Of a DNA stretch of 5,567 bases, positions 1-5,517 are shown piece after piece. The first letter of the stretch is position 1, and every line of letters begins with the position of its first letter. The stretch covers positions 1 to 5,567 of the forward strand of contig JANYAW010000079.1 of the NCBI GenBank assembly GCA_025361105.1, written 5' to 3'. A program made the translations under genes and the position numbers. The notes under the pieces were generated by a model. That model saw only the letters and a program-made list of their open reading frames with translations. It did no database searches and was not told where the DNA came from. The DNA is from Rhodocyclaceae bacterium. Lineage in GTDB: Bacteria > Pseudomonadota > Gammaproteobacteria > Burkholderiales > Rhodocyclaceae.

Positions 1-548
1 TTGTCCCACGAGTGCTTGGCGCGGCGCTGCGATTCAACGGCATAAGTGTCAACATCGGTGCGCGACATGCCCCATTTGGTCGCCACCAAATCGGCCGAAA
101 TACCTTGCGGAACGAAGAAAGTTTTCGCTGCCACTTGCGGATCAATCGGCCAAGCACCACCAGATGAACCCATGGGTACGCGGCTAAGCGACTCGACACC
201 GCCGCCGACCACCATATCAGCTTGCCCCGACATAATTTGTGCAGCAGCCTGATTGCAAGCGTCGAGCCCGGAAGCACAAAAACGATTGATCGTCACGCCG
301 GGAGCAGTCACCGCATAGTCGGCGTAGAGCGCGGCGACGCGGGCGATATCTGCACCTTGTTCGCCCACCGGTTCGACACAACCAAGCACTACGTCATCAA
401 CTTTCGAGGTATCCAGACCGTTGCGATCGCGCAGCGCTTTGAGCACATGTGCTGCCAGATAGATCGGCGTGGTCTGATTCAAGCTACCGCTGCTTTTTCC
501 GCGACCACGAGGCGTGCGCACCACGTCGTAAATGTAGGCTTCCGTCAT
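1..548 (-). CDS. Acetyl-CoA acyltransferase (thiolase), N-terminal 182 residues, cut by the window edge
   Basis: Thiolases cleave 3-ketoacyl-CoA with CoA to give acetyl-CoA and a shortened acyl-CoA, the last step of beta-oxidation, or run the reverse condensation; they act in the cytoplasm. The reverse-strand translation begins MTEAYIYDVVRTPRGRGKSS. It continues with the thiolase N-terminal domain, including VLGCVEPVGEQGADIAR (about residues 54-70) and the nucleophile motif NRFCASGLDA, with the acyl-accepting Cys at residue 91. VVGGGVESLSRVPMG (about 113-127) is also typical. The ATG at 548 is preceded by AGGAGC with a 7-nt gap, which fixes the start. The C-terminal half, with the second catalytic Cys and the His, lies outside the window. 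It follows the acyl-CoA dehydrogenase by 44 bp on the same strand, so both are probably co-transcribed and work in one pathway. Substrate chain length cannot be told from this part. Confidence 0.93.
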   Translation of the reverse strand, partial: MTEAYIYDVVRTPRGRGKSSGSLNQTTPIYLAAHVLKALRDRNGLDTSKVDDVVLGCVEPVGEQGADIARVAALYADYAVTAPGVTINRFCASGLDACNQAAAQIMSGQADMVVGGGVESLSRVPMGSSGGAWPIDPQVAAKTFFVPQGISADLVATKWGMSRTDVDTYAVESQRRAKHSWD

Positions 549-555
549 GTCAATT

Positions 556-561
556 GCTCCT
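556..561 (-). promoter_or_regulatory. Shine-Dalgarno site of the thiolase gene
   Basis: The reverse strand reads AGGAGC, 7 nt before the ATG at 548. It lies inside the 44-bp gap after the acyl-CoA dehydrogenase stop codon. No hairpin or promoter is evident in that gap, which supports a shared transcript with the thiolase having its own strong ribosome entry. Confidence 0.8.
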
Positions 562-592
562 GATTTTGTTGCAGATTGAAGTGTGATATTTC

Positions 593-1732
593 TTAAAGTG
601 TGCGACCAATCAATTCCTTCATGATCTCATTGGTACCGCCATAGATACGTTGCACACGGGCATCAGCCCAGCCACGCGTGATCTCGTATTCCCACATATA
701 GCCATAGCCACCATGGAGCTGTACGCATTCGTCGAGCACTTTGAATTGCAAATCACTGCACCAATATTTCGCCATTGATGCGGTCGCCGGATCGAGCTTG
801 TCTTCGAGGATTAGTTCAATACAGCGGTCGACAAACACGCGACCGATTTGCACTTCGGTCTTGAGTTCGGCGAGCTTGAAGCGGGTGTTTTGGAACTTCA
901 GAATTTCCTGACCAAACGCCTTGCGTTCTTTGGTATAGGCAATCGTTTGCTCTATCGCTGCTTCGGCCGCCGCGATAGCCGTGATGGCAATTTGCAAACG
1001 TTCCCATGGCAATTCCTGCATCAAATAAATAAAGCCATTGTTCTCTTCGCCGAGCAGATTTTCTAGCGGAACTTTGACGTTGTCGAAAAATAGCTCGCAG
1101 GTGTCTTGCGACTTTTGTCCGGCCTTTTTCAGTGGTTTGCCTTTGGTAAAACCAGGCATCGAGGTGTCGACCACCAACAAGCTGGTGCCCTTGGCTCCCT
1201 TGGCCGGGTCGGTCTTGGCCACTACGATGACCAAATCGCACATGTAGCCATTGGTGATGAAAGTCTTCGAACCGTTAAGCACATAGTGGTCACCATTCTT
1301 GACAGCGGTGGTCTTGATACCTTGCAAGTCAGAACCTGCGGCGGGTTCTGTCATGGCGATGGCGCCAATCATTTCACCACGCGCCATCTTTGGCAAATAG
1401 TGCGACTTGATGTGGTCGTTGCCGTAATGCAGCAAATAAGGCGCGACGATTTCTGAATGCAAAGACCAACCCAATCCGCCCGCGTTCCCTCGCGCTGCTT
1501 CCTCAAACAAGATGACTGAAAAGCGTTTATCGACATCTGCGCCGCCGTAGGCTTCCGGCATGGTTGGGCACAAAAAACCAGCCTCACCGCCCTTTAGCCA
1601 AACTTCGCGATCGATAAATTGTTGTGCCTCAAAGCGCTCAAGATGCGGCGATACCTCGGTCGCCATGAAGCGGCGGACTGAGTCGCGGAATTGATCGTGT
1701 TCTTCGGCAAAAAGTGTGCGTGGCAAGCTCAT
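593..1732 (-). CDS. Acyl-CoA dehydrogenase, long-chain (ACADL-like) type
   Basis: FAD-dependent flavoprotein that makes the trans-2-enoyl-CoA in the first step of beta-oxidation, passing electrons to electron-transfer flavoprotein. The 379-residue length is normal for the family. Residues 126-135 (AMTEPAAGSD) match the first family signature, and 338-357 (QLHGGYGYMWEYE to D357) fit the second. The C-terminal IYGGTNEIMKELI has Gly where medium-chain enzymes carry the catalytic Glu. Instead LPWERL (241-246) places Glu244 where long-chain and isovaleryl-CoA dehydrogenases have their base, so I infer an active enzyme of that subgroup. The closest resemblance I recall is mammalian LCAD, over KAFGQ and MAKYW as well as the C-terminus. 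The start at 1732 has only a weak GAAAG-like ribosome site, but MSLPRTLFAEEHDQFRDSVR is a normal family N-terminus. It is first in a minus-strand operon with the thiolase. The physiological acyl chain is not proven. Confidence 0.94.
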   Translation of the reverse strand: MSLPRTLFAEEHDQFRDSVRRFMATEVSPHLERFEAQQFIDREVWLKGGEAGFLCPTMPEAYGGADVDKRFSVILFEEAARGNAGGLGWSLHSEIVAPYLLHYGNDHIKSHYLPKMARGEMIGAIAMTEPAAGSDLQGIKTTAVKNGDHYVLNGSKTFITNGYMCDLVIVVAKTDPAKGAKGTSLLVVDTSMPGFTKGKPLKKAGQKSQDTCELFFDNVKVPLENLLGEENNGFIYLMQELPWERLQIAITAIAAAEAAIEQTIAYTKERKAFGQEILKFQNTRFKLAELKTEVQIGRVFVDRCIELILEDKLDPATASMAKYWCSDLQFKVLDECVQLHGGYGYMWEYEITRGWADARVQRIYGGTNEIMKELIGRTL

Positions 1733-1767
1733 GGACTGACTTTCAATTCAGCAGTGAAGAGGCGCAC

Positions 1768-1796
1768 AATTTACCAAGCAATTGCTTGCTTGACAA
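1768..1796 (-). promoter_or_regulatory. Predicted promoter of the acyl-CoA dehydrogenase/thiolase operon with operator palindrome in the spacer
   Basis: On the reverse strand TTGTCA (1796-1791) is followed after 17 bp by TAAATT (1773-1768). This gives matches of 5/6 and 4/6 to the sigma70 boxes at ideal spacing and a leader of about 30 nt before the ATG at 1732. The spacer contains the perfect palindrome CAAGCAATTGCTTG (1775-1788). An operator there would block RNA polymerase. TetR-type repressors responding to acyl-CoA often control such operons in proteobacteria, but the regulator is not in this window, so its identity is inference. Confidence 0.55.
1773..1795. repeat. 23-bp direct repeat, left copy, containing a 14-bp palindrome
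   Basis: These 23 bases are identical to 5495-5517 in the same orientation. The core CAAGCAATTGCTTG (1775-1788) is its own reverse complement. The match also covers two bases to the left and seven asymmetric bases to the right (CTTGACA), so it is longer than the palindrome alone. Similarity stops abruptly on both sides. It lies between the minus-strand lipid operon and the vapBC promoter and marks the left boundary of the accessory block. It may be an operator, a junction of an insertion, or both. Confidence 0.85.
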
Positions 1797-1835
1797 GTGA
1801 GGGTTGCTTCCAAATCGTTCAGTCAGAAACGAAAT

Positions 1836-1855
1836 AAGTATATACTTGGTATATT
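1836..1855 (+). promoter_or_regulatory. Predicted vapBC promoter -10 region and autoregulatory operator
   Basis: The perfect 12-bp palindrome AAGTATATACTT (1836-1847) overlaps TATACT (1841-1846), a 5/6 match to a -10 box; a second candidate -10, TATATT, lies at 1850-1855. A looser inverted repeat extends over AATAAGTATA and TATATTATT on either side. No good -35 box stands at the right distance: TTCAGT at 1818-1823 matches only 3/6. VapB-VapC complexes characteristically repress their own promoter by binding such palindromes, so this site is the likely operator. Confidence 0.6.
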
Positions 1856-1866
1856 ATTTTTGGCCT

Positions 1867-1871
1867 AGGAG
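1867..1871 (+). promoter_or_regulatory. Shine-Dalgarno site of vapB
   Basis: AGGAG stands 6 nt before the ATG at 1878 and sets the vapB start. The following toxin gene has no comparable site, so the antitoxin is expected to be made in excess. Confidence 0.8.
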
Positions 1872-1877
1872 ACATCA

Positions 1878-2108
1878 ATGCGAACCGCCAAACTCTTTTT
1901 AAATGGCCGTAGCCAAGCCGTTCGCCTGCCCAAGGCATTTCGTTTTGAAGGTTTGTCAGAAGTCGTCATTGAGCGCGACGGTGACCGCGTTGTGCTCAGC
2001 CCAGGCAAACGTCCTTCGATCGAGCGCCTGATTGCAGCGCTCGATACTTTCGATATCTTTCCTGAGCGCGAACAGCCAGTCCGCGTCGATCAGCGCGAAA
2101 GTTGGTAA
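1878..2108 (+). CDS. vapB: VapB-family antitoxin (AbrB/SpoVT-type DNA-binding domain)
   Basis: Antitoxin of a type II toxin-antitoxin pair: it binds and neutralises the VapC RNase and, with it, represses the operon. The 76-residue length is typical. Residues about 3-45 form the swapped-hairpin AbrB/MazE-like domain, with the recognisable AKLFLNGRSQAVRLPKAFRF and then VVIERDGDRVVLSP. The tail (about 46-76, rich in acidic and aromatic residues such as ALDTFDIFPERE) is the expected flexible toxin-wrapping segment. The start is set by AGGAG 6 nt upstream. The stop codon is 6 bp before the vapC start. It appears intact. Confidence 0.93.
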   Translation: MRTAKLFLNGRSQAVRLPKAFRFEGLSEVVIERDGDRVVLSPGKRPSIERLIAALDTFDIFPEREQPVRVDQRESW

Positions 2109-2114
2109 TCACTG

Positions 2115-2519
2115 ATGCGCTACATGCTCGATACCAATATCTGCATCTATGCCATAAAAAACCGCCCGCTCGCTGTTCTGCATGCCTTACGCACTTATGA
2201 ATCGGCCGGCCTTGGCATCTCCAGTATCACGGCTGCCGAGTTGCATTTTGGTGCGCAAAAAAGTGGCTCGTCGCGAAACCTTGCCGCGCTAAAACAATTT
2301 CTCGAACCGCTTGAAATCGCCGACTTCGATTTGGCTGCTGCACAAGCCTACGGCGGATTGCGCACAGCACTCGAAGCGCAAGGGAAACCCATCGGCCCGC
2401 TGGATACGCTGATTGCTGCCCATGCGCTGGCACTCAACGTGACGCTGGTAAGCAACAACATCCGCGAGTTCGAACGAGTCCCCGGCTTGCGTTTGGAGAA
2501 CTGGGCGGAAATGCCGTAA
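2115..2519 (+). CDS. vapC: VapC-family PIN-domain ribonuclease toxin
   Basis: Mg2+-dependent endoribonuclease; characterised VapC toxins cut tRNA or rRNA and stop translation. The exact target here is unknown. The 134 residues are a single PIN domain: Asp6 in MLDTNICIY, Glu42 in SITAAELHFG, Asp97 in GPLDTLIAAHAL, and the usual VSNNIREF (112-119) followed by VPGLRLENW. The fourth metal-site position is Asn rather than Asp, which is common in this VapC subgroup, so I expect an active enzyme. It begins 6 bp after the vapB stop with no clear Shine-Dalgarno sequence, which suggests translational coupling to the antitoxin. With vapB it forms a complete, apparently functional module that would help retain the neighbouring block. 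Confidence 0.94.
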   Translation: MRYMLDTNICIYAIKNRPLAVLHALRTYESAGLGISSITAAELHFGAQKSGSSRNLAALKQFLEPLEIADFDLAAAQAYGGLRTALEAQGKPIGPLDTLIAAHALALNVTLVSNNIREFERVPGLRLENWAEMP

Positions 2520-2642
2520 ATCGGAAGCGAGCAAACACCTATTTGAAAAAAAGCTTCTCCTCGCACGGCACTAGAATCAACTGGCACCCAACGCCACTAA
2601 TCGCTTTATCGAAATGGCAATTTCCTGTGAAAGAAACCGTCA
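2520..2642 (+). other. vapC-ATPase intergenic gap with small overlapping hairpins before the ATPase start
   Basis: This 123-bp gap holds no gene. Close to the ATPase start, GAAAT(GGCA)ATTTC (2611-2624) can form a 5-bp hairpin. The overlapping TTTC(CTGT)GAAA (2621-2632) is an alternative 4-bp hairpin covering GAAAG (2629-2633), the only candidate ribosome site, 9 nt before the ATG at 2643. A lone -10-like TAGAAT (2572-2577) has no -35 partner at a proper distance. Whether the ATPase pair has its own promoter or is read through from vapBC is unresolved. Confidence 0.3.
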
Positions 2643-4502
2643 ATGTCTGATGCGCCGCGACCAAAAGAAAATACTGACCACGATGTCCTAATCTTGGGCG
2701 GGTTTCAGGTTTTTGAAGAACTGGTCAATATTCCATTAGCGCAATTGACACTGATATTTGGCCCCAATTCCGCTGGGAAAAGTGCCATTCGCGATGGGCT
2801 TGATTTGTTGCGTGAGCTGTTCCACCTCGCAATGAATGAGCATCGCGACCCGGATGAGGATTTACTGATACCGCTCATGGAAAAATCATGGCGAAGAACA
2901 AACGGTACCCCGGAACGACTTGCCGAACCAATGACTTTAGGATTTCAGCGTCGTTTGACAACACATGGAACCTTGCGCAAGACTTTGTCGCAGAAATTGT
3001 CTCAATCGAAAGAATCTCAAGCTATCGAAAGTGACTATCGGCAGCAAGTAAGCTTTGCTTTTGAGCACTGGCATGTACCCGCAACTCCAGAGGAATTTCC
3101 TGTCCGGCGACCAACATCACTTTTTCAGTATGTTGCTGGTGGCGAAGCATTTTTTATTTCGTGTAGGCAAAATTTTTATGTGGCCATTGATGGCGTGCCC
3201 TTACTGAGAGGATTAGCCGACAAACACCTCGCGCTAAACATTTGTCATGCGGAATGCGCTGGTGTGCTCCCAGAGTCAACAATCAATCAATTGCTTGCCG
3301 CTTGTCTTGAGTTAAATGGCGCGACGATTGAAGATGGCTGGCTGATTTTGCGCGGCCGACCCATGCTTCACAAGGGAGAGCTGGTGGGGATGTCATTCAT
3401 TGATACGAACAAAGATGGACGCAAGACGGCGTGGGAATGGGATTACGCGCCTTCGGTTCCAATGGCGTTTTCACCACGGCTCTTACGTACTATCGCTAGC
3501 GCCGCATACATAAATATGCCTTTGAATCCACACATGCCTTCACCGGCTGCTCGAGAGGCATACAGAAAATTTGCTGAGGTCGTCGCAACTATTATTGATT
3601 TCGCGTACAACATTCTATCTCTTGAATCGCGACATAATTATTCTGTCCCAGCCTCTCGCAGCCTACCAAGCGATAGCGAATTGACGTTTTTGGTGCCGGC
3701 AGGCTCGGATGAGACACCGGATGATTCGCTGGACGCATTTTCGCTTCCGAAGTTTGGAGTCAATGGCTGTTGGAGGTCACTGGCAGCGTCGTTACTGCCT
3801 TTTGATGGTTCAAAATTGGGGGGCCTTATCAATGACGACGATAGAAACGGCCCGGAACTCGCAGAGCGAGTGAACCAGATTCTTGCTGAGCATTTATTTA
3901 TCCAGTCAGGATATCAACTCGCAGTTGATGCACGGGTAATTCTTGACCTTGATCAGTTCGCAAACTTGGTTCGGCCCAAGCCATCTGACTCGATTGATTA
4001 TCCTGTACTGGTGAGACTCTTTCTGGTCGATGCCAAAGGTCGCCGATTCCAGTTTGACGATGTCGGAACAGGTATCGGCTACGTAGTACCAGTACTTTGG
4101 GCTGTCAGCGAGCGGACGTCGTCGCGCTGTTTCATTGAGCAACCCGAATTGCATCTTCATCCTGCCCTGCAATCAGCGCTCGGCGATGTCTTCATCGAGG
4201 CGATAAATGACCAGAGAAGGGTGGATGACACTTCCAGCCACAAATCCAGCTTCGTTATCGAAACACACAGCGAACACTTGCTCTTGCGAATACTCAAGCG
4301 CATACGCCAAACTGCCAGCGAGCGTCCACCTTTGCCGGAATTGTGTATTACGCCGAACGATCTGGTTGTGCTGTATTTTGATCCGAGCCCCGAGGGCACA
4401 ACCAAAGTAAAGCAGCTACGCATCGCGCCCGATGGCGAGTTTATTGATGCATGGCCGCGCGGGTTTTTCGAGGAGCGATATCAGGAGTTGTTCGATGAAT
4501 GA
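2643..4502 (+). CDS. AAA/ABC-type (RecF/OLD-like) ATPase with DUF3696-like C-terminus
   Basis: Predicted cytoplasmic ATPase of the SMC/RecF/OLD-like class, 619 residues. After LGGFQVFEELVNIPLAQLTL, the class's N-terminal strand pattern, comes a Walker A motif, GPNSAGKS (40-47, Lys46, Ser47). The ABC-signature-like FDDVGTGIGYVVPVL spans 471-485. Walker B is CFIEQPELHLHP (496-507; Glu499 is the probable catalytic base) and the switch-like ETHSEHLLLRI spans 540-550. The end, APDGEFIDAWPRGFFEERYQELF (in 595-617), resembles DUF3696. About 420 residues separate the two ATPase halves and show no clear coiled coil; this middle part is unrecognised and probably gives specificity. The start is weakly supported by GAAAG 9 nt upstream, but it is the only suitable ATG before Walker A. 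Some stretches are markedly AT-rich (20 G+C in 60 at 3121-3180). It overlaps the PLD-like gene by 8 bp, so the two products probably act together. Such ATPases often act as sensor or scaffold in phage-defence pairs, but that role here is inferred. Confidence 0.85.
   Translation: MSDAPRPKENTDHDVLILGGFQVFEELVNIPLAQLTLIFGPNSAGKSAIRDGLDLLRELFHLAMNEHRDPDEDLLIPLMEKSWRRTNGTPERLAEPMTLGFQRRLTTHGTLRKTLSQKLSQSKESQAIESDYRQQVSFAFEHWHVPATPEEFPVRRPTSLFQYVAGGEAFFISCRQNFYVAIDGVPLLRGLADKHLALNICHAECAGVLPESTINQLLAACLELNGATIEDGWLILRGRPMLHKGELVGMSFIDTNKDGRKTAWEWDYAPSVPMAFSPRLLRTIASAAYINMPLNPHMPSPAAREAYRKFAEVVATIIDFAYNILSLESRHNYSVPASRSLPSDSELTFLVPAGSDETPDDSLDAFSLPKFGVNGCWRSLAASLLPFDGSKLGGLINDDDRNGPELAERVNQILAEHLFIQSGYQLAVDARVILDLDQFANLVRPKPSDSIDYPVLVRLFLVDAKGRRFQFDDVGTGIGYVVPVLWAVSERTSSRCFIEQPELHLHPALQSALGDVFIEAINDQRRVDDTSSHKSSFVIETHSEHLLLRILKRIRQTASERPPLPELCITPNDLVVLYFDPSPEGTTKVKQLRIAPDGEFIDAWPRGFFEERYQELFDE
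4483..4487 (+). promoter_or_regulatory. Shine-Dalgarno site inside the ATPase gene, setting the start of the PLD-like gene
   Basis: AGGAG lies 7 nt before the ATG at 4495, within the last codons of the ATPase gene. It favours 4495 over the in-frame ATG at 4432, 63 bp upstream, and indicates coupled translation of the pair. Confidence 0.8.
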
Positions 4503-5382
4503 ACGCTACGCCGCTGATCCTCAGAGCTGCGAGTCATCGACTGACTTCCAGCTATTAGTGCTTAGCTTCGGCTCCTTTTCAGGACGCTATTTAGTGAAAT
4601 ACCCTGACAACTGGGAAACCCGAGTTCGGGAGCACTTTGTCAATGCGCAGGATATGGAAAAGAAAAAGGTGGAAGTATTGCTGGTTCGTGCAAGCAGGGA
4701 GTTAACCTTGGAGAAATTCCCACTGGATTGGGAAGAGCAAAAGTCTTGGTCAGACAATGCGTGGGAGTTGCTTAGCTGTAAGCCGGCAAAGCTTGATGGA
4801 ATGATTATTCGGCGTAATACTGACAAACCGTCAAAAAAGGCATACACGCTTGACGATCTCATATTGCCACGTACCTCTGGCGAACGCATTTTTGCAAAGC
4901 CCGAGGAGTATGTGCGTGTAACAGAGACCATGCTATTGAATAGCCCAGAGATGGTTATCGTCGATCCTTATTTCGATCTTACCAATCAGAACGTTGCTGC
5001 CATCGCTCGCGCACTCTTTGAAGCAATGAGTAAAGGTAAGTGCTCCCGCATAAAATGTTTCGCCAGCGCTAGCAAGGTTCATGAAAAAGCAACGGATATA
5101 CAGCTTAAAGCTGCATTTGAGAAAATTACCCAGGAAAGCTTTGAGCAACGCCCTGTTTCTGTGACCTACACGTTGCTGGATGATAGCCACAGCCAAGAAC
5201 GCATGCATGACAGATATCTTCTTTCCAAGTATGGCGGTATTCACTTTGGGCAAGGATTCACAAAACGTCCAAAGCAAAAAGTTAACGTCGACGTGGTTGC
5301 AGAGGGTATTCACCGTGACTTGATGAAGATTTATGTTGAAGGGGAGCATGACATGACAAAGAGATTTTCGATTTCAACGTAA
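4495..5382 (+). CDS. PLD-like (MIT_C-like, HDR motif) protein, putative effector of the ATPase pair
   Basis: The protein has 295 residues. The C-terminal half (about 140-282) resembles phospholipase-D-fold domains of the MIT_C kind. A strand ends in EMVIVDPYFDL (152-162), a helix and strand SRIKCFASASK (184-194) follow, then VSVTYTLLDD (221-230), MHDRYLLSKYGGIHFGQGF (237-255) and a closing helix. His238 is the possible active-site residue; the classical HxKxxxxD motif is absent, and MIT_C domains bind lipid rather than cut it, so enzymatic activity is uncertain. The N-terminal half (1-140) is unrecognised, without signal peptide or membrane segment; it may be the ATPase contact or sensor. The start at 4495 is chosen because AGGAG lies 7 nt upstream; the ATPase stop falls inside ATGAATGA. 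The strict coupling implies a matched stoichiometry with the ATPase. I infer an effector (nuclease or lipid-directed) in a conflict system. Alternatively it is a non-catalytic binding subunit. Confidence 0.7.
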   Translation: MNERYAADPQSCESSTDFQLLVLSFGSFSGRYLVKYPDNWETRVREHFVNAQDMEKKKVEVLLVRASRELTLEKFPLDWEEQKSWSDNAWELLSCKPAKLDGMIIRRNTDKPSKKAYTLDDLILPRTSGERIFAKPEEYVRVTETMLLNSPEMVIVDPYFDLTNQNVAAIARALFEAMSKGKCSRIKCFASASKVHEKATDIQLKAAFEKITQESFEQRPVSVTYTLLDDSHSQERMHDRYLLSKYGGIHFGQGFTKRPKQKVNVDVVAEGIHRDLMKIYVEGEHDMTKRFSIST

Positions 5383-5395
5383 CTTGACATCGCTA

Positions 5396-5430
5396 GAGAG
5401 CTCCAATCTTTGGACTCTTCTTGATTTAAT
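5396..5430 (+). terminator. Possible weak intrinsic terminator after the PLD-like gene
   Basis: TCCAA(TCT)TTGGA (5402-5414) forms a 5-bp stem that extends by AGAG/CTCT across one bulged C (5397-5418). It is followed by the moderately T-rich TTCTTGATTT. It starts 14 bp after the stop codon at 5382. The stem is short and the T-tract interrupted, so efficiency is doubtful. A second pair of the same arms, ATCCAA (5443-5448) and TTGGAT (5462-5467), could form an alternative structure. Confidence 0.35.
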
Positions 5431-5494
5431 TCGAGCACGTGAATCCAAGGAGTTCAGTGGGTTGGATCATCGTCGCGCCCAATAACATCGTTTC

Positions 5495-5517
5495 ACCAAG
5501 CAATTGCTTGCTTGACA
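5495..5517. repeat. 23-bp direct repeat, right copy, containing the same 14-bp palindrome
   Basis: Identical over 23 bases to 1773-1795 and in the same orientation; the palindrome CAAGCAATTGCTTG is at 5497-5510. Its right end supplies TTGACA (5512-5517), a consensus -35 box for the gene expected beyond the window. The two copies start 3,722 bp apart and enclose vapBC and the ATPase/PLD-like pair. Confidence 0.85.

Noticed and set aside
222..563. Plus-strand open frames opposite the thiolase and acyl-CoA dehydrogenase
   Set aside because: They have no family features or ribosome sites and lie antisense to clearly conserved enzymes, so they are shadows.
2524..2564. Possible vapBC terminator (GAAGC/GCTTC and GCGAG/CTCGC arms)
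   Set aside because: The arms are only 5 bp, the loops are long, the two pairings exclude each other and no T-tract follows.
2543..2577. TTGAAA (2543) with TAGAAT (2572) as an ATPase promoter
   Set aside because: The boxes are 23 bp apart, well outside the usual 16-18 bp spacing.
2583..2597. Sigma54-like TGGCAC element upstream of the ATPase gene
   Set aside because: The GC doublet expected near -12 is two bases too close to the GG doublet, so the spacing is wrong.
3288..3297. Third partial copy of the repeat core (CAATTGCTTG) inside the ATPase gene
   Set aside because: Only 10 bases match, the left arm of the palindrome is missing and it is within coding sequence; chance is the simplest explanation.
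4432..4494. Upstream in-frame ATG at 4432 as the start of the PLD-like gene
   Set aside because: It lies deep inside the ATPase gene without a good ribosome site, whereas the ATG at 4495 has AGGAG at 7 nt and forms the classic ATGAATGA overlap.
1796..5494. Transposon or integrase-borne element
   Set aside because: No recombinase gene, terminal inverted repeats or tRNA target is visible inside the block; only the flanking 23-bp repeats hint at insertion.
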